Part shown: piece by piece, positions 22,604 to 33,744 of the stretch
Layout of the letters: every line of letters starts with the position of its first letter
Position numbering within the stretch: the stretch's first letter is position 1
Assembly (NCBI RefSeq): GCF_963678635.1
Contig: NC_087068.1
Coordinates: 60,576,949-60,640,948 of the forward strand
Length of the DNA: 64,000 bases
Direction of reading: 5' to 3'
Source of the DNA: Symsagittifera roscoffensis
Lineage: Eukaryota > Xenacoelomorpha > Acoela > Convolutidae
The notes under the pieces: generated by a model
Told to the model about the DNA's origin: nothing
What the model saw: only the letters and a program-made list of their open reading frames with translations
Databases searched by the model: none
Position numbers and translations under genes: made by a program

Positions 22604-22697
22604 CTAAAAGCAAAGCACAGTAGTCAAAAAAGACGAAGCTAGAGATAGAAAAACTTTGACTGAATGAATTGAAAATGTTTTTTAGTTATGTTCAAAC

Positions 22698-25681
22698 CCT
22701 TCCCGCATTACGCTCACAAAAATTTTATCCCCAAGTGGAAGAACAATTGACTTGTATTTCAAATTATCAAGGGGTATTACTTTAAAATCACTCAAATCAG
22801 ACAGCTCGTAAAAAAAACCTATAAAAGTTTGAGCAGCTTCAAGAAAATTTACTTCGTTGACGGTTATATATTCTTTCACAACAGCGAACAAAGAACTCGA
22901 AGAAGAAAAAAAAACTTCGATTCTGAAAAAAGCGCCAAAGGTATCCTGAATAACGCACTCTCCTTAATTTCCGGAGAGTCTTGTGTACGACATAGAGCCT
23001 ATTTTGAGACCCTCATTTTTTAGATACCGACCAAAAAAAAAGTCTATTTCGAGATCATGGCAAAAATTTCTTAATTCAACTGCAACTTGCGTATAACTTC
23101 TTAAACATTTTTCAATATTCGTACTTTTCGCCAAACTAATGTTCTGTCGTCTTATAAAACGCTCAACCATTTTTTCAGGCGTTTTGATAGTTCCAGACAC
23201 GGCTGCAATTAAATGATGGTTTGCAGACTCGAAGGCAAAAGCTGAAAAAAGCCACAATGGACCATTTCGCCGAACTTGCTCTGGTAGATGTCGCATCGTG
23301 TGAAAATTAAAAGATTGGGAACTTTTCCCATATAGTTTTACAAAGTTTTCAAAAAATAGAGTTATAAGACTTTCTACGAGACTCAGTTTTTCAGATGTAA
23401 CATCAACTTCCGAGAGTAACCTGATAGCAAAACTAAGCTGGCAAAAACTGATGAACTGCGATCTTGGGACCGAAAATGATTTAAAAACAAGAGCTCCTAT
23501 GTGAAAAAAAAATAATTTGAAATCATAATCTTTCCAAAACTGAACTTCGCCTACACGTTTTGGACGATGCAAAATGTCTTGGGGTACTTTACAGCTCAAC
23601 TTCAAATCGTCCAGTAAAGTGATGAAATTTCTTTTAACAAGTGAAATTAACATTTTCGTTAGAGTTTTACCCGTTCCCAAAAAAACCTGGTGCATAGGAT
23701 CTATAGGACAATTCCAAGGTAAATCAATCAAGTAATTCATTGGAGTATAGGACTTAATGCCATAGACAATTTCTTTTTGTTTCTTAGCTTTCGTTCCACA
23801 AAGCTTAAAACTTTTTGTTTCTCGATGAATAAAACTTTTAGCACCATTGAAAATCATCTTATGATACGCATATTCGCCTAAAATGAAACAATGAGGGCAG
23901 CTGTTATAACCATTAAATTGATTCATACACAACATATTTGCTTTGGCAGGCATGTCACAGACAATTGCACGAAGTTTAAACCTAACATATCCCAAATCTG
24001 GTATATTAACATTGCGTTTACAGAGTGACTCTATCTCAATTTGCAGCGAAGGCAAAAAATAATCAAAATCGGGCTTGGTGACTCCGTGCCATAAACCCAG
24101 AAGAGGCATGTTCGAAAAAGCCGATCTTAGCCTTGGGGGCAGATTAAAAACTTGCACCCATATTGGCCAAACTGACATTTTTCTTGACTTAAACACAGGG
24201 ACACCATCCACATTGAGCACTAGCTGAATTTCACCTCTAATATAGCAATCCACATCAGTTTCCCAAGTACAACCACTTTCCCAGGAAACTTTTATATACC
24301 GAGAGTTTCTTTTACAAATAAGCGATAACTGATCGAGGATGTCAATAAGGATGAACTTCGAGTTTTTATGTGTCAAACACGTAGTTAAGGGAAGTTGCTC
24401 CACCGGCAGATCATCAAAAATACTATTCGGTTGCGGTAGGTTTTTTGCAAACAATTTTAAACAGTCCTTCTTAGCAGCATCAGATAACTTATGAACTTCT
24501 ACTAATTGATTAAACTCAGCGTGAAAATTCTCATGTGTTACATCAGAACCCTCGAACAAAAAATTGAAAATTGCGTCTTGAAAATCTTCCGGAATTTCAT
24601 CGAGAGTGGTTAAATTGTTTTCGCAATGGTCTTCGAACTGATCAAGAAAAATTGGAGACGAGCACTTAATTTTTGAGGCTAAAGGCGAACACGAAGACTG
24701 GGGAGTTTCGAAAATTACAGATGGCGTGAGATAATTAGGTGAGTGATTGACAGCCACGGAACTCAGGTCAATGGAAATCAACGTTTCATTGGCTTTTTTT
24801 TCTTCATTGGGTTTTTGATAACGGTTGTCGGAATTTTCTAAGGTTTTATAAATACTTTCATAGGTTAAATATTTTTCTGTTGCTAAACAATCTTCAAAAA
24901 CGATTCTGCGAGATGGAATATCAGAACTGTACTTTTTGTTAACGGAAAAAACTGGAGTGTTTTCTTTCATGATTAAATTTTCTGTTGAAAAAACTTCAAT
25001 TTTTTTCTTCTTTCGAGGAGGCATGTGATCTGGAAATGGGTCCCCGTGAAATGATTCATGTGGACATTTGCAATCAATGTTGTAAGGACCGAAAAAATGT
25101 TTGTAGTAGGATACTACAAGTTCCTCTCCCCTTTTAATATTTTTCAGTGGTGCACATGCCATCACTTTTCCTGGTCTTACATAAGCTACATTCGGGACAC
25201 AAGACGCGTTTACAAACGAAATTGGTCCTAACATCAGCCATTGCAGTCCAACTCTACTACTATAAATAACGGAAAAAGAATTGAACTTTTCGATGAGGTC
25301 TTCTTCTTTTATGTCCGCTAAAACACCTATGAGACCATCAATTTCCAATCCAACTTCTATATCTTCCTTTGCAAAAACTCCAAGGGGCGTGTAGGTAAAA
25401 CTTTGTGTATCATCCTTTAAATATTCAACTTCACGCAAACTTACACTTTGTCTAGATGTCCTGTAAGCCATTCCCAGTGCATCTTTCAGCTCATTTACAT
25501 TATTCCCCAATACATAGGAACAAATTTCAATTTTGTGGGATTTAAGCTTCCTATCATCAACCCACTTCTCTGTTAGAGCCCCGTCAATAATAGATAAATC
25601 CCTCCAATTGAAAACGACTCGCTCTAAGGTTTTGGAAACAAACTTGTACTTTTTGTACTTGGAAACGTCTAACAACGACAT
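22698..25681 (-). CDS. SET domain-Transposase_21 (EnSpm/CACTA) fusion protein with one in-frame stop
   Basis: The ATG at 25,681 is chosen over the upstream non-ATG extension, which reads as a hydrophobic run in AT-rich DNA. Residues about 95-210 form a SET domain: PLGVFAKEDIEVG, GPISFVNASCVPN (canonical NHSC changed to NASC), GEELVVSYY and a CKC post-SET-like motif. A Ser/Glu-rich linker follows (230-430). Residues about 440-850 carry Transposase_21 hallmarks: LNVDGVPVFKS (489-499), AIVCDMPAK (572-580), GYNSCPHC (591-598), PIDPMHQVFLG (659-669), MRHLPEQVRR (796-805) and SAFAFE (813-818). D491, D576, D661 and E818 are candidate catalytic residues. TAA at 22,964-22,966 follows codon 905, but the same frame continues with protein-like sequence (YKSIVLPLGDKIFVS) to 22,682. 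It is a single large exon. SET domains methylate histone lysines; the missing His makes activity uncertain. Confidence 0.85.
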
Positions 25682-25780
25682 TGAAAAATGAAAATAACAA
25701 CTTAATATAATCAATGATATTTGAATGATAATTGAAACAAGTATCTTTAAAAAAAAGAAAAACACTTCAGAGCAAAAAAT

Positions 25781-26684
25781 TTATTGCTTGTTGATATTCT
25801 GCTGCCTCGCCCGTAGACCATAAGCATTTGCGGAATCACGAGCCCTTTTAAGGGCATATTTGTGGTTGCCACAGAAACTCCTGACCGCCGCTAAAACACA
25901 CCGAAATAAAAATGGAAAAGGATTAAATTCTACTCTCAAAGCGAAAAAATAAAAACAAGTAGATTTGTAAAGAAAACCAGCTCCTCCAAGCCACTAAAAC
26001 AAAAAATGTTATTACAAGGTTTTTCGAGGGACAAACATCTTATCAAATATGGAGGTCCGCAAAATCACACGAAAACCAAACCTTCAAAATATTTTTCCGC
26101 TTCAGGATCTGCCGGCATTCTATTCATGATGTTGGCATTAGAACGCAGCGGAAACCAACACACTTTCTCTCTTTCCTCAAGCGTCAACATACATCTCGAC
26201 AAGTGCCGCCCAAATCCCTCAAAGTCGGACCTACTCCCTTCATAATTTAGCAGATTTTTGCCTTTATACTTCAACTGGTAGGTTCTCGGCAACTCCGAAC
26301 GATGACGATTCACTACTTTTTTGTTCTAAACAAAAAACCAAAGGAATCGGTTTTAAAAAAATATATGAGCAAAATAGTTTCAATCTGGTAAAGTACATCA
26401 TTCAAAACTCGCTTGTATCTTGAAGTGATCGAACCAAAAAATTTTCTGAAACTACCGACTTTTAAAACTCGAACAAGTTTTAGTTCAGCTGAGTAAAAAA
26501 AACCAGTTCCTCCGAACCAGCCTTTGTAACCAACATGATTTTCCAAGCTCTTCGCGACGTATAACATCGTGTTTCTCGTCTCGACTTCCCGCTGGTTCAG
26601 CGGACGTAAAATATTTTCCAGGCGCTCCAAATTCATGATACATCTATCCAAGTTATCTGCCAGCAAGTTATCCATCCTAATCTT
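25781..26684 (-). CDS. Unrecognised multi-exon gene between transposase and BEN-like gene
   Basis: Three pieces on the minus strand. A first exon with ATG at 26,675 (MDNLLADNLDRCIMNLERL, coiled-coil-like) has an unresolved 3' border near 26,500. A second is at 26,325-26,082 (acceptor GTTTAG; reads NKKVVNRHRSEL...RMPADPEAEKYFE; donor GAAG|GTTTGG). The last is at 25,890-25,781 (acceptor TTTTAG; reads AVRSFCGNHKYALKRARDS and ends NINKQ-stop). The second-to-third junction is exactly in phase. AATAAA overlaps the stop. The tail is strongly basic, suggesting nucleic-acid binding. I recognise no family. The stop is only 100 bp upstream of the transposase ATG, so the genes are tightly packed and may act together. 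Confidence 0.55.
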
Positions 26685-26820
26685 AAGCGCAGAAACAGAT
26701 AGGCTAAAACATTGCTTAAAACTTGTCCGAAATGGCTATTTAACACCGTAAACTATCAGGAGCCCATTTGAATTAACCGAAACGTTAAAAATACAAAGAA
26801 ATTTAGCTCCGGGGTCTTGT

Positions 26821-28064
26821 TTATGCCTGAGACATCGAGTTTTTTTTAATGTCTCTGCCTCTCTGATTCACCAGATAGAGAATTTCTTTATACAGTTTCC
26901 CCGTGAACCTCTGCCCCAAAATTTGTCGCGTCGCTTCTTTAAAAACCTCCGTTTTATCCGGGTCAGTTGGCCCACGGACTCTAGAATTTTCCTTGGCTGT
27001 TCTCTTGGAGTCTATACATTGTGTACGGAGTTCATCTAGCGTCCAAATGTTTGTTGCCAGAAGCCAGATTTTGTCGGCATCAATGCAGCCTCCAAGAGCC
27101 AATAGATTAACTTGACCCTTCACACCATCATAAAGCAGCTGTGGCTCTTCGCCTTTTGGTTCAGTGTCAGTTTCTCTTTCAACACTCCTCAGATTCGCTC
27201 CCGAATCGTCGGAAAGTCTCTGTATTTCTTCTAACGCTTTTTTAGCAAATTTGGCTAGATCTTGCATAATGACTTCACTCGTGTCCATCCTCGATTCCAG
27301 TCTGCTCATAATTTGCTCAAATCGCTTCCATTTTAACTCCTACAACGAAATCGTGCTGCCATGTTTCAGATTTTCAAATTGAATGATTGTCTGCTGGCTC
27401 CTCCGAGCGAGCAGAGTTGTATATTTACCTTTTCCACTTCGTCTAATCGATTGCAACGATGACAGCAGTTTTCACCCAGGACACTATCCAATTCGTCCGA
27501 TAAATCGGGTAGATCGGCCGTTAGCTTTTCAGCTTCCTCAGATTGTTGTCCAGGCTCCTCATATTTTCTCGATTTCAGCGGCGGCTCAACCTCATGTTGA
27601 ACTTCCAACACATCGTCTCCCTCGAGTTTTTGGCGCCAATACTCGTATTGAACAGTGATGTCCAGTTCGTTCACTTTCAACCCGTCCAGAAGTCGATCAT
27701 TCATCCAAGACGCCACTTTCGACACGACATTGACTGGGCCTTGGGTTATAATTTCTCCTGAATGAGTAACACTTGGGCGCCCGGTTTTGTACTCTATTTT
27801 ATCTCCATGTTGCAGACCAAGCTTGTCGGCATTGGTCAGATATGCTGGCCAACGGTTGTTAGAAGCATAGATCAGATCATACTCCTGATCTATGTCGAAG
27901 AAAACTAGGAAGACGTGATCGTCTGGTAACATGATTGCATGTTGTTTTCCCTGCTGACGAGAGGAAACTCTCCGAGTGGCTTGCGAACTATTGTCATCGT
28001 TTGCGCCTAGCGGTTCAACTAGTTTATCTTTCGGTTGCGAATTTAAACGTTTTTGAGATGACAT
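26821..28064 (-). CDS. BEN-domain-like protein, two exons, about 384 aa
   Basis: Exon 1 (28,064-27,429, 212 codons from MSSQKRLNSQPK) ends at a good donor AAG|GTAAATAT. Exon 2 (27,339-26,821) follows TTCGTTGTAG in phase 0, so DEVEK joins ELKWKRFEQ as one charged, probably coiled-coil segment. The C-terminal 95 residues (VNLLALGGCIDADKIWLLA, then LDELRTQC, then FKEATRQILG, then EILYLVNQRGRDIKK) have the pattern of a BEN domain, an alpha-helical DNA/chromatin-binding module found in nuclear and viral proteins. The N-terminal part (LPDDHVFLVFFDID, WPAYLTN, KLGLQHGDKIEYKTG) may be a small beta domain I cannot name. It is encoded beside the SET-transposase on the same strand, suggesting a DNA-binding accessory protein of the transposon. 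Confidence 0.65.
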
Positions 28065-28736
28065 TCTAAACAAATTTGCTGTTTTTATTAAAGCTAGATT
28101 CAATTTCTACTTTCAACATAAGATAGAAAACTTTTATCATACAGATGCAAAGCGGAGCCTCGCAACATTTTCGACACAGTTAAAATATAGAACTGTAGAT
28201 TAACAGACAAACAATCTGACAGTTAGACACCTAGTCGAAGAAAATTTAAAAAAAAAACATCAAAAAAACTACAAGTACAAAAATTTCAAAACAAAGGCTG
28301 TTCAATTTAAAGAAAACCCGTCGAGTAACAGAATCAACAAGTTAAAAAGCGTTCCAAAACATTAATCGAGCTGCAGCTAAGGCGAGAAAGACTAGGAAGG
28401 CCACAAGTTGAAACCCTAATGTTATACAAGTAAGAACTAAAAATTACTCGAAGTAAGAAAATTCTGTCAGAAGGTGGAAGTTACTCGTTGAAATAAGCAT
28501 CAGAAAAAGATTCATTCACCTGGTTTAACGCATTACCGCTGAATCGACAGAATTTCTGTTTAACAAAGGCAGAGTTCAGAGACAGATTTGGGCTAAGATA
28601 TGGATGGGAACCAAGTAAAACCCCCGCAGAAATGCACATGTGATGAGCGTTTTACTGTTAGTCATGCTTTACATTACCCTAATTGTGGATAAACTAACAT
28701 ACGACATGGTGAGATATGAGGTTAATTTGAGGATTT
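28065..28736. other. Region 5' of the BEN-like gene
   Basis: No gene is seen. It presumably includes the promoter of the minus-strand gene cluster, but no clear TATA box or motif array could be fixed. Confidence 0.35.
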
Positions 28737-29328
28737 AATGAACGAAGTGTGCTATGATATCGAATTGAGCCGCATCTTCAACAGCTAGATGGCGAAGCCT
28801 TTACTTACAAATGTACTATCACTGTAGATGAAGCAAGATTCCATATATAAGAAAATCGATTATCAGGAGTATGCTATGATGTTGAAACAGAGCCGAAACT
28901 TCAAACGTTGGAAGGCGAAAGCTTCCACAACAAAAGAACCTTTCACGACTACTGAAAATGACGCTCGACTTGACATCAAGGCAAATGGACTCTTGGGAGG
29001 CCGATTCAGTCGAACCTTTTTCGACGTAAAAATTCTCACCCCACATGCTAAATCCTGCCCTAACACTATATCTGACGCCTACAAACATCATGAGTGTCAA
29101 AACATTAAAATACCCACTAAAAATCTGGATGTGGAACACAACAGCTTTGTTCCACTAACTTTTGCGTGTACCGGAGGAGCCGCACCAGGCTCTACAAAAA
29201 TTGTCCAGAAACTAGCAGAAAAACGGCACGAATCATACTCGGACACAATAAACTTTAGAAGAGCAAAAATAGGTTTTGCACTTCTGAGGAGTGCAATCCT
29301 CTGCCTCAGCGGTGTAAAAAAATCTTAA
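28737..29328 (+). pseudogene. C-terminal domain fragment of a retroelement polyprotein
   Basis: The frame from 28,828 carries ENDARLDIKANGLLGGRF, RTFFDVKI, LDVEHNSFVPLTFACTGG and IGFALLRSAILCLSG. These are the recurring motifs of a C-terminal domain found on many aquatic-animal retroelement reverse-transcriptase proteins; the DxxxxG and FFDV pattern suggests a nuclease-like fold. The RT itself is absent. Just upstream a second version of the preceding segment (GEAFTYKCT-like, 28,780-28,826) is present in another frame, so a short duplication occurred. It is opposite in orientation to the transposon genes and is most simply a later, 5'-truncated insertion. Confidence 0.5.
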
Positions 29329-29424
29329 AAACACATTCAACATAGACATTTCTATCTGTGCTACAACCGAGGAGGGTAGGTTTCAATTGACAAAACTCTG
29401 GATGCATTAAAATCGACTTGATTT

Positions 29425-29780
29425 ATTCATTAAATTTTGCCATGTATTTATCCGTCGCATGACGGAAGGGCCCATCTTCATTGATCCATATGCTCACAAA
29501 ACTCAAATAAGCTGAAAAACGAGCAACGAATTGTTGATGTCGAGCATGCTAAACTTGACACTTTTATTTTGCCTGTACTGTAGGGGCAGTGCCATTTTCC
29601 TCGCGTGTCACTGAAAAGATAAGCTGACAAATTAGCCAAGAAAAGGACGACAGCTACCCAAACGTCATCGCTGACATCCGCACGCAGTTGGGCTTTGCAC
29701 TTTTAAGTAGCTCCGTGCCTTGCATACGTGGATCGCGTTTGCTCCAAAAACCACTACGCCAGTTTCTTCATCGCCAGTAA
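29425..29780 (+). pseudogene. Second fragment of the same retroelement domain, broken
   Basis: IDPYAHKT-like, EQRIVDVEHAK and DIRTQLGFALLSSSVPC align in order with the motifs of the preceding fragment, but stops and frame changes separate them. It is a more decayed relative lying head-to-tail with the first. Confidence 0.45.
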
Positions 29781-30740
29781 ACATTGTTGAGGATGGGGGG
29801 CTTAATTGCTAAAAAAATTTTAAGGAAGTAACTTGCTTTGATTTATCAAAAAAAGTAAATTATAAAAGAAGCCCTTCCGTTTAGGTACGTTCGTGCACAA
29901 GCTGGATAGGGCCCATACCAGCATTAGATAAATCCATCAATAAACAATATTGCAGGAATTAAGTCAAGTCAGCATTTAAAGCATTGTCATTAAAAGTATT
30001 TACTTCAACTGTCACTCCTCTACAACAGCACTAGTTGAATTGTCTATGAATTACGTCTTAAGCAGTGATTTACAACCCCGTATACAAAGGATAGCGCTCC
30101 TGAGCAGCGCGAAGCTTATCTTAGTTCTTATATAGTTTATTGTTTTTGCGTAGCTTTCATTATAATGATTTATAAAATTGTTGTAAGTTGATGTTTTTTT
30201 ATACTGTATAGATTTTAATTAACACCTTTCCAGAGAGATAGTCAAATGATGTAATTTTAAGCTAAAATCTCATATCGTTTAATCATTCAGTCAAGGTTTT
30301 GAAAAATAATCTAAGTAATTAGACTTACCTCATGTTTTAAATGGTCTAGAAATTAACAGAACATATAAATCTACGCACACTCGCTTTAAAGTTGCAATTT
30401 TGTCGCAAAATTTAGTCGTCATAAAAAAGCACTTAAAAACCTAGTAAACAACCAGTGACTCACATGATTACAGATGGAAAGTATAGTCCAGGAGATCGAA
30501 ATAAACAGAGCAGATCTGAAAACACATTGCATCATAATATTTCAACATACCGTAGTAAACAATTGAAACATTATCAACACACCCTAAATGATGATTGAAG
30601 TTTACAACACAACTAAGCTATTACAATGACCTAACGATAGAAGTAAACAGCTTTCAAAAGGATGCAGTAATATTAGGGTTATCGGCGATTGTCTGCATAA
30701 AGGCAGGATTGACCAAAAATTACTTATATTTCAGTAAAAC
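29781..30740. other. AT-rich non-coding interior of transposon
   Basis: No frame, RNA or repeat worth calling was found. Confidence 0.4.
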
Positions 30741-30744
30741 AAAA

Positions 30745-32045
30745 TTAATACCTCATCTATAAGCTCGATTAGGGACACAAAATTAGTTACAAAAATAAGC
30801 TCTGTTAATTTTTTGATGATTGCAATAAACCGCTTTCGAAACTATGCATTATATTCCGAGTTAGAGTACGTTATCAGCCTTAAACCAGGATGACTAAAAA
30901 ATAAAGTTTTTTCGCCAAAAAATCAATAACTCGAGAACGAAGGCGATTTAGGAAATTTGTATTGCAACGAACTAAGTACTGACGACTGCCTAACAAAACA
31001 CATAAACGGATTTCAAGTGTTCGCAATATTTTTAGAGTTATAGCTCATTATCTGGAAAAAAACCAGGATGACCAAAAAAGTTGGTTTTTTCGCTAAAAAA
31101 TCAATAACTCAAAAATGAGGCCGATTTAGGCACAAAAATTTGCAACAAAACTAAGACATGAAAATTGCCTAACGCACCCAACAAACATATTTTAAAAATC
31201 CGCAATATTTTCAGAGTTATAGTTCATTACCTGCAGAAAACCAAGATGAACAAAAAAAGTGTTTTTTTTTGCTAAAAAATTAATAACTCAATAATGAGGC
31301 CGATTTAGGAACCAAACTTTGCAACAAAACTAAGGCATGGGTATTGCCTAGCAAACCCAACAAACGGATTTCAAAAATCCGCAATATTTTCAGAGTTATA
31401 GCTCATTATCTACAGAAAACCAGGATGAACAAAAAAAAGTGTTTTTTTCGCTAAAAAATTTATAACTCAATAATGAGGCCGATTTAGGAACCAAACTTTG
31501 CAACAAAACTAAGCCATGAGTATTGCCTAACAAACCCAACGAACGGATTTCAAAAATCCGCAATATTTTCAGAGTTATAGCTCATTATCTACAGAAAACC
31601 AGGATGAACAAAAAAAGTGTTTTTTTTTGCTAAAAAATAATAACTCAATAATGAGGCCGATTTAGGAACCAAACTTTGCAACAAAACTAAGGCATGGGTA
31701 TTGCCTAGCAAACCCAACAAACGGATTTCAAAAATCCGCAATATTTTCAGAGTTATAGCTCATTATCTACAGAAAACCAGGATGAACAAAAAAAGTGTTT
31801 TTTTCGCTAAAAAATTAATAACTCAATAATGAGGCCGATTTAGGAACCAAACTTTGCAACAAAACTAAGGCATGGGTATTGCCTAGCAAACCCAACAAAC
31901 GGATTTCAAAAATCGGCAATATTTTCAGAGTTATAGCTCATTATCTACAGAAAACCAGGATGACCAAAAAAAAGTGTTTTTTCGCTAAAAACTCAAAAAC
32001 TCAGCAACAAGGCCGCATTAGAAAAACGTTTAGAAGAAAACAACA
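30745..32045 (+). repeat. Satellite-like tandem array, 178-179-bp monomer, about 7 copies
   Basis: The AGAGTTATAGCTCATTATCT landmark recurs at 31,033, 31,212, 31,391, 31,570, 31,748 and 31,926, with a diverged first copy near 30,856. The central monomers differ by only a few bases; the outer ones are more diverged, as expected for an array homogenised from the middle. Each monomer contains TCAATAATGAGGCCGATTTA and TTTCAAAAATCCGCAATATT. A 78-codon frame at 31,879-32,115 is incidental. Confidence 0.9.
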
Positions 32046-32269
32046 AAGCGCCATTAATGATCATCGATTACCAGTAAGCAGATTCAGAAAATATTCATTA
32101 ACTCCTACAAAATAAGCAAGAAAAAATTGAAAAACCTGGTTTTCTGGAGATTTTCAGCCCCCCAAAATATTGTTTCCATAAGGAATTAGAAGAAATTTTA
32201 ATATTTTTGACACTAAATTTCCGTTTCAGAAAATTGTTAATCAAGAAACATTTCTATTCCAGAATTTTA

Positions 32270-33000
32270 GGACTTTCGGCTATGCAATATCAAAAAATTA
32301 TCAAAATTTTTTTTGAGTAGGGAAAAACAAAATGTAACCTTTTGAGACCTCAAGAAAAATCTCCTTTTTCTAGGAAAAAAGAATTTTTGCTCTTTTTTAG
32401 TGAAAAAGCATAAGAACATCTCGGTAATAGTAATTTTGATTGAAAAGACATGTTTTTCTGCTCGGGTGAGACAAACTTCCATGAAACTTCAAAAAAAAAG
32501 ACCTTCATGAGGTCAGAAATTGTCACTACACATGTCTTTCGTCAATTCAACCAGTCTTGAAGCAAACAGAACTTTATAGATGTAAAGAAAATCAAATCAA
32601 CTTGACGGGATATGAATAGCCAAACGATTGGAAAAAAGTCCACCAGATTGAGGAAACTAACATTCGCACAGAATCAACCGAAGTTAAAATAGTCTCAAAA
32701 AGATTGACATGATATGAAGCTATGGGTCTACAGATGCTTATAATCGGCTAAGTTCACGTTTCTTTGGCTCAATAGAAAGCATTTCCACGAGAGAAGGGTT
32801 AAATTATACAAGTGCGTAGAAAATAAGCGAAAAACTCAATGATTGGCAAAGATGTCCATCGTTAATGAAGCCTTCAAGAATTTAAGTCTCCTCGTTGAGG
32901 AGAATATTTTTGATGTAAGGTTTTTGAGCTGACATAGTCAAGCTTGTGAAAGACATTTTATACAAACAATCATTTCAAAGCGTAAAAATGCACTACAAAG
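32270..33000 (+). repeat. Diverged direct duplication, copy 1
   Basis: Shares with 33,745-34,640 the ordered landmarks GAGTAGGGAAAAACAAAATG (32,316 and 33,790), CAGTCTTGAAGCAAACAGAA (32,550 and 34,049), GCTATGGGTCTACAGAT (32,719 and 34,222) and ATCATTTCAAAGCGT (32,968 and 34,614). No coding potential is shared. Confidence 0.7.
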
Positions 33001-33744
33001 ACAATCATCAAGTAATTATTAATTTTAAACTGCATTACACCACATGAAAACATTTTTGCTCACATTCTGATAACTTCTTTGATAAATTGACGACTCAATT
33101 TTTCAGACAATTCAAGAAAACCAGACCTCACAATTGACCAGAAACAAGCCTGTAACTCATCGATCAGCTGCTTGATGAAATTTTGCGCCACTGAATATTT
33201 GTCGAAAAAATATTTTAGAGAATTTCCATATTTGCAGATACGTCGATAAAAAAAAATTAAAAAAAAAAAAAAAATTCATCATTTCTTTAAGCACATATGC
33301 AAAAAGCAACATTTAGAAAACAATCAGACGAAAGCTGTGCTTTGGCCTAACCAAAATATAAAACTTTCAAAATGAGTTAATGAAGACGCTCAAATATGTG
33401 TCGAAACTCTCCACGAGCCACGACTAATTAACATCAAAACTTCAAAAAAATTAATTAGAAAAACCACTTTGATCGTCTTTATTATACTCAAAAAAGCCGT
33501 AAACAATCTTACGACCTTAAAAGTGACAATTTTGTTGTTGATTAACAATCATTTTGAATTTGTATAAGATAAGGAATGGTTTCGTGCAAAAACTATCCTT
33601 AAAAACAAAAGTTTTTGTCTGATTATTGGAACCGCGCAACTTTTTGAAATCAAAAGCTGATCTTGAACACGAAAGATGACTTTTGAGAATTCTTAAGATC
33701 TATCTTCATTTTTTAAAATAACAATATTTTTATATATACTTGAG
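33001..33744. other. Spacer between the two duplicated copies
   Basis: AT-rich with a long A tract at about 33,247-33,274. Nothing else is supportable. Confidence 0.4.

Noticed and set aside
25682-25765. Upstream extension of the transposase frame (a hydrophobic leader)
   Set aside because: Its first codon is not ATG and the run is AT-rich sequence. The ATG at 25,681 begins normal protein composition.
27164-27761. Plus-strand frames of 72-91 codons
   Set aside because: They are antisense shadows of the BEN-like gene exons.
30745-32045. Possible CRISPR-like array because of regular repeats
   Set aside because: Units of 178-179 bp are repeated along their whole length with no unique spacers. 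This is a eukaryotic-type tandem repeat.
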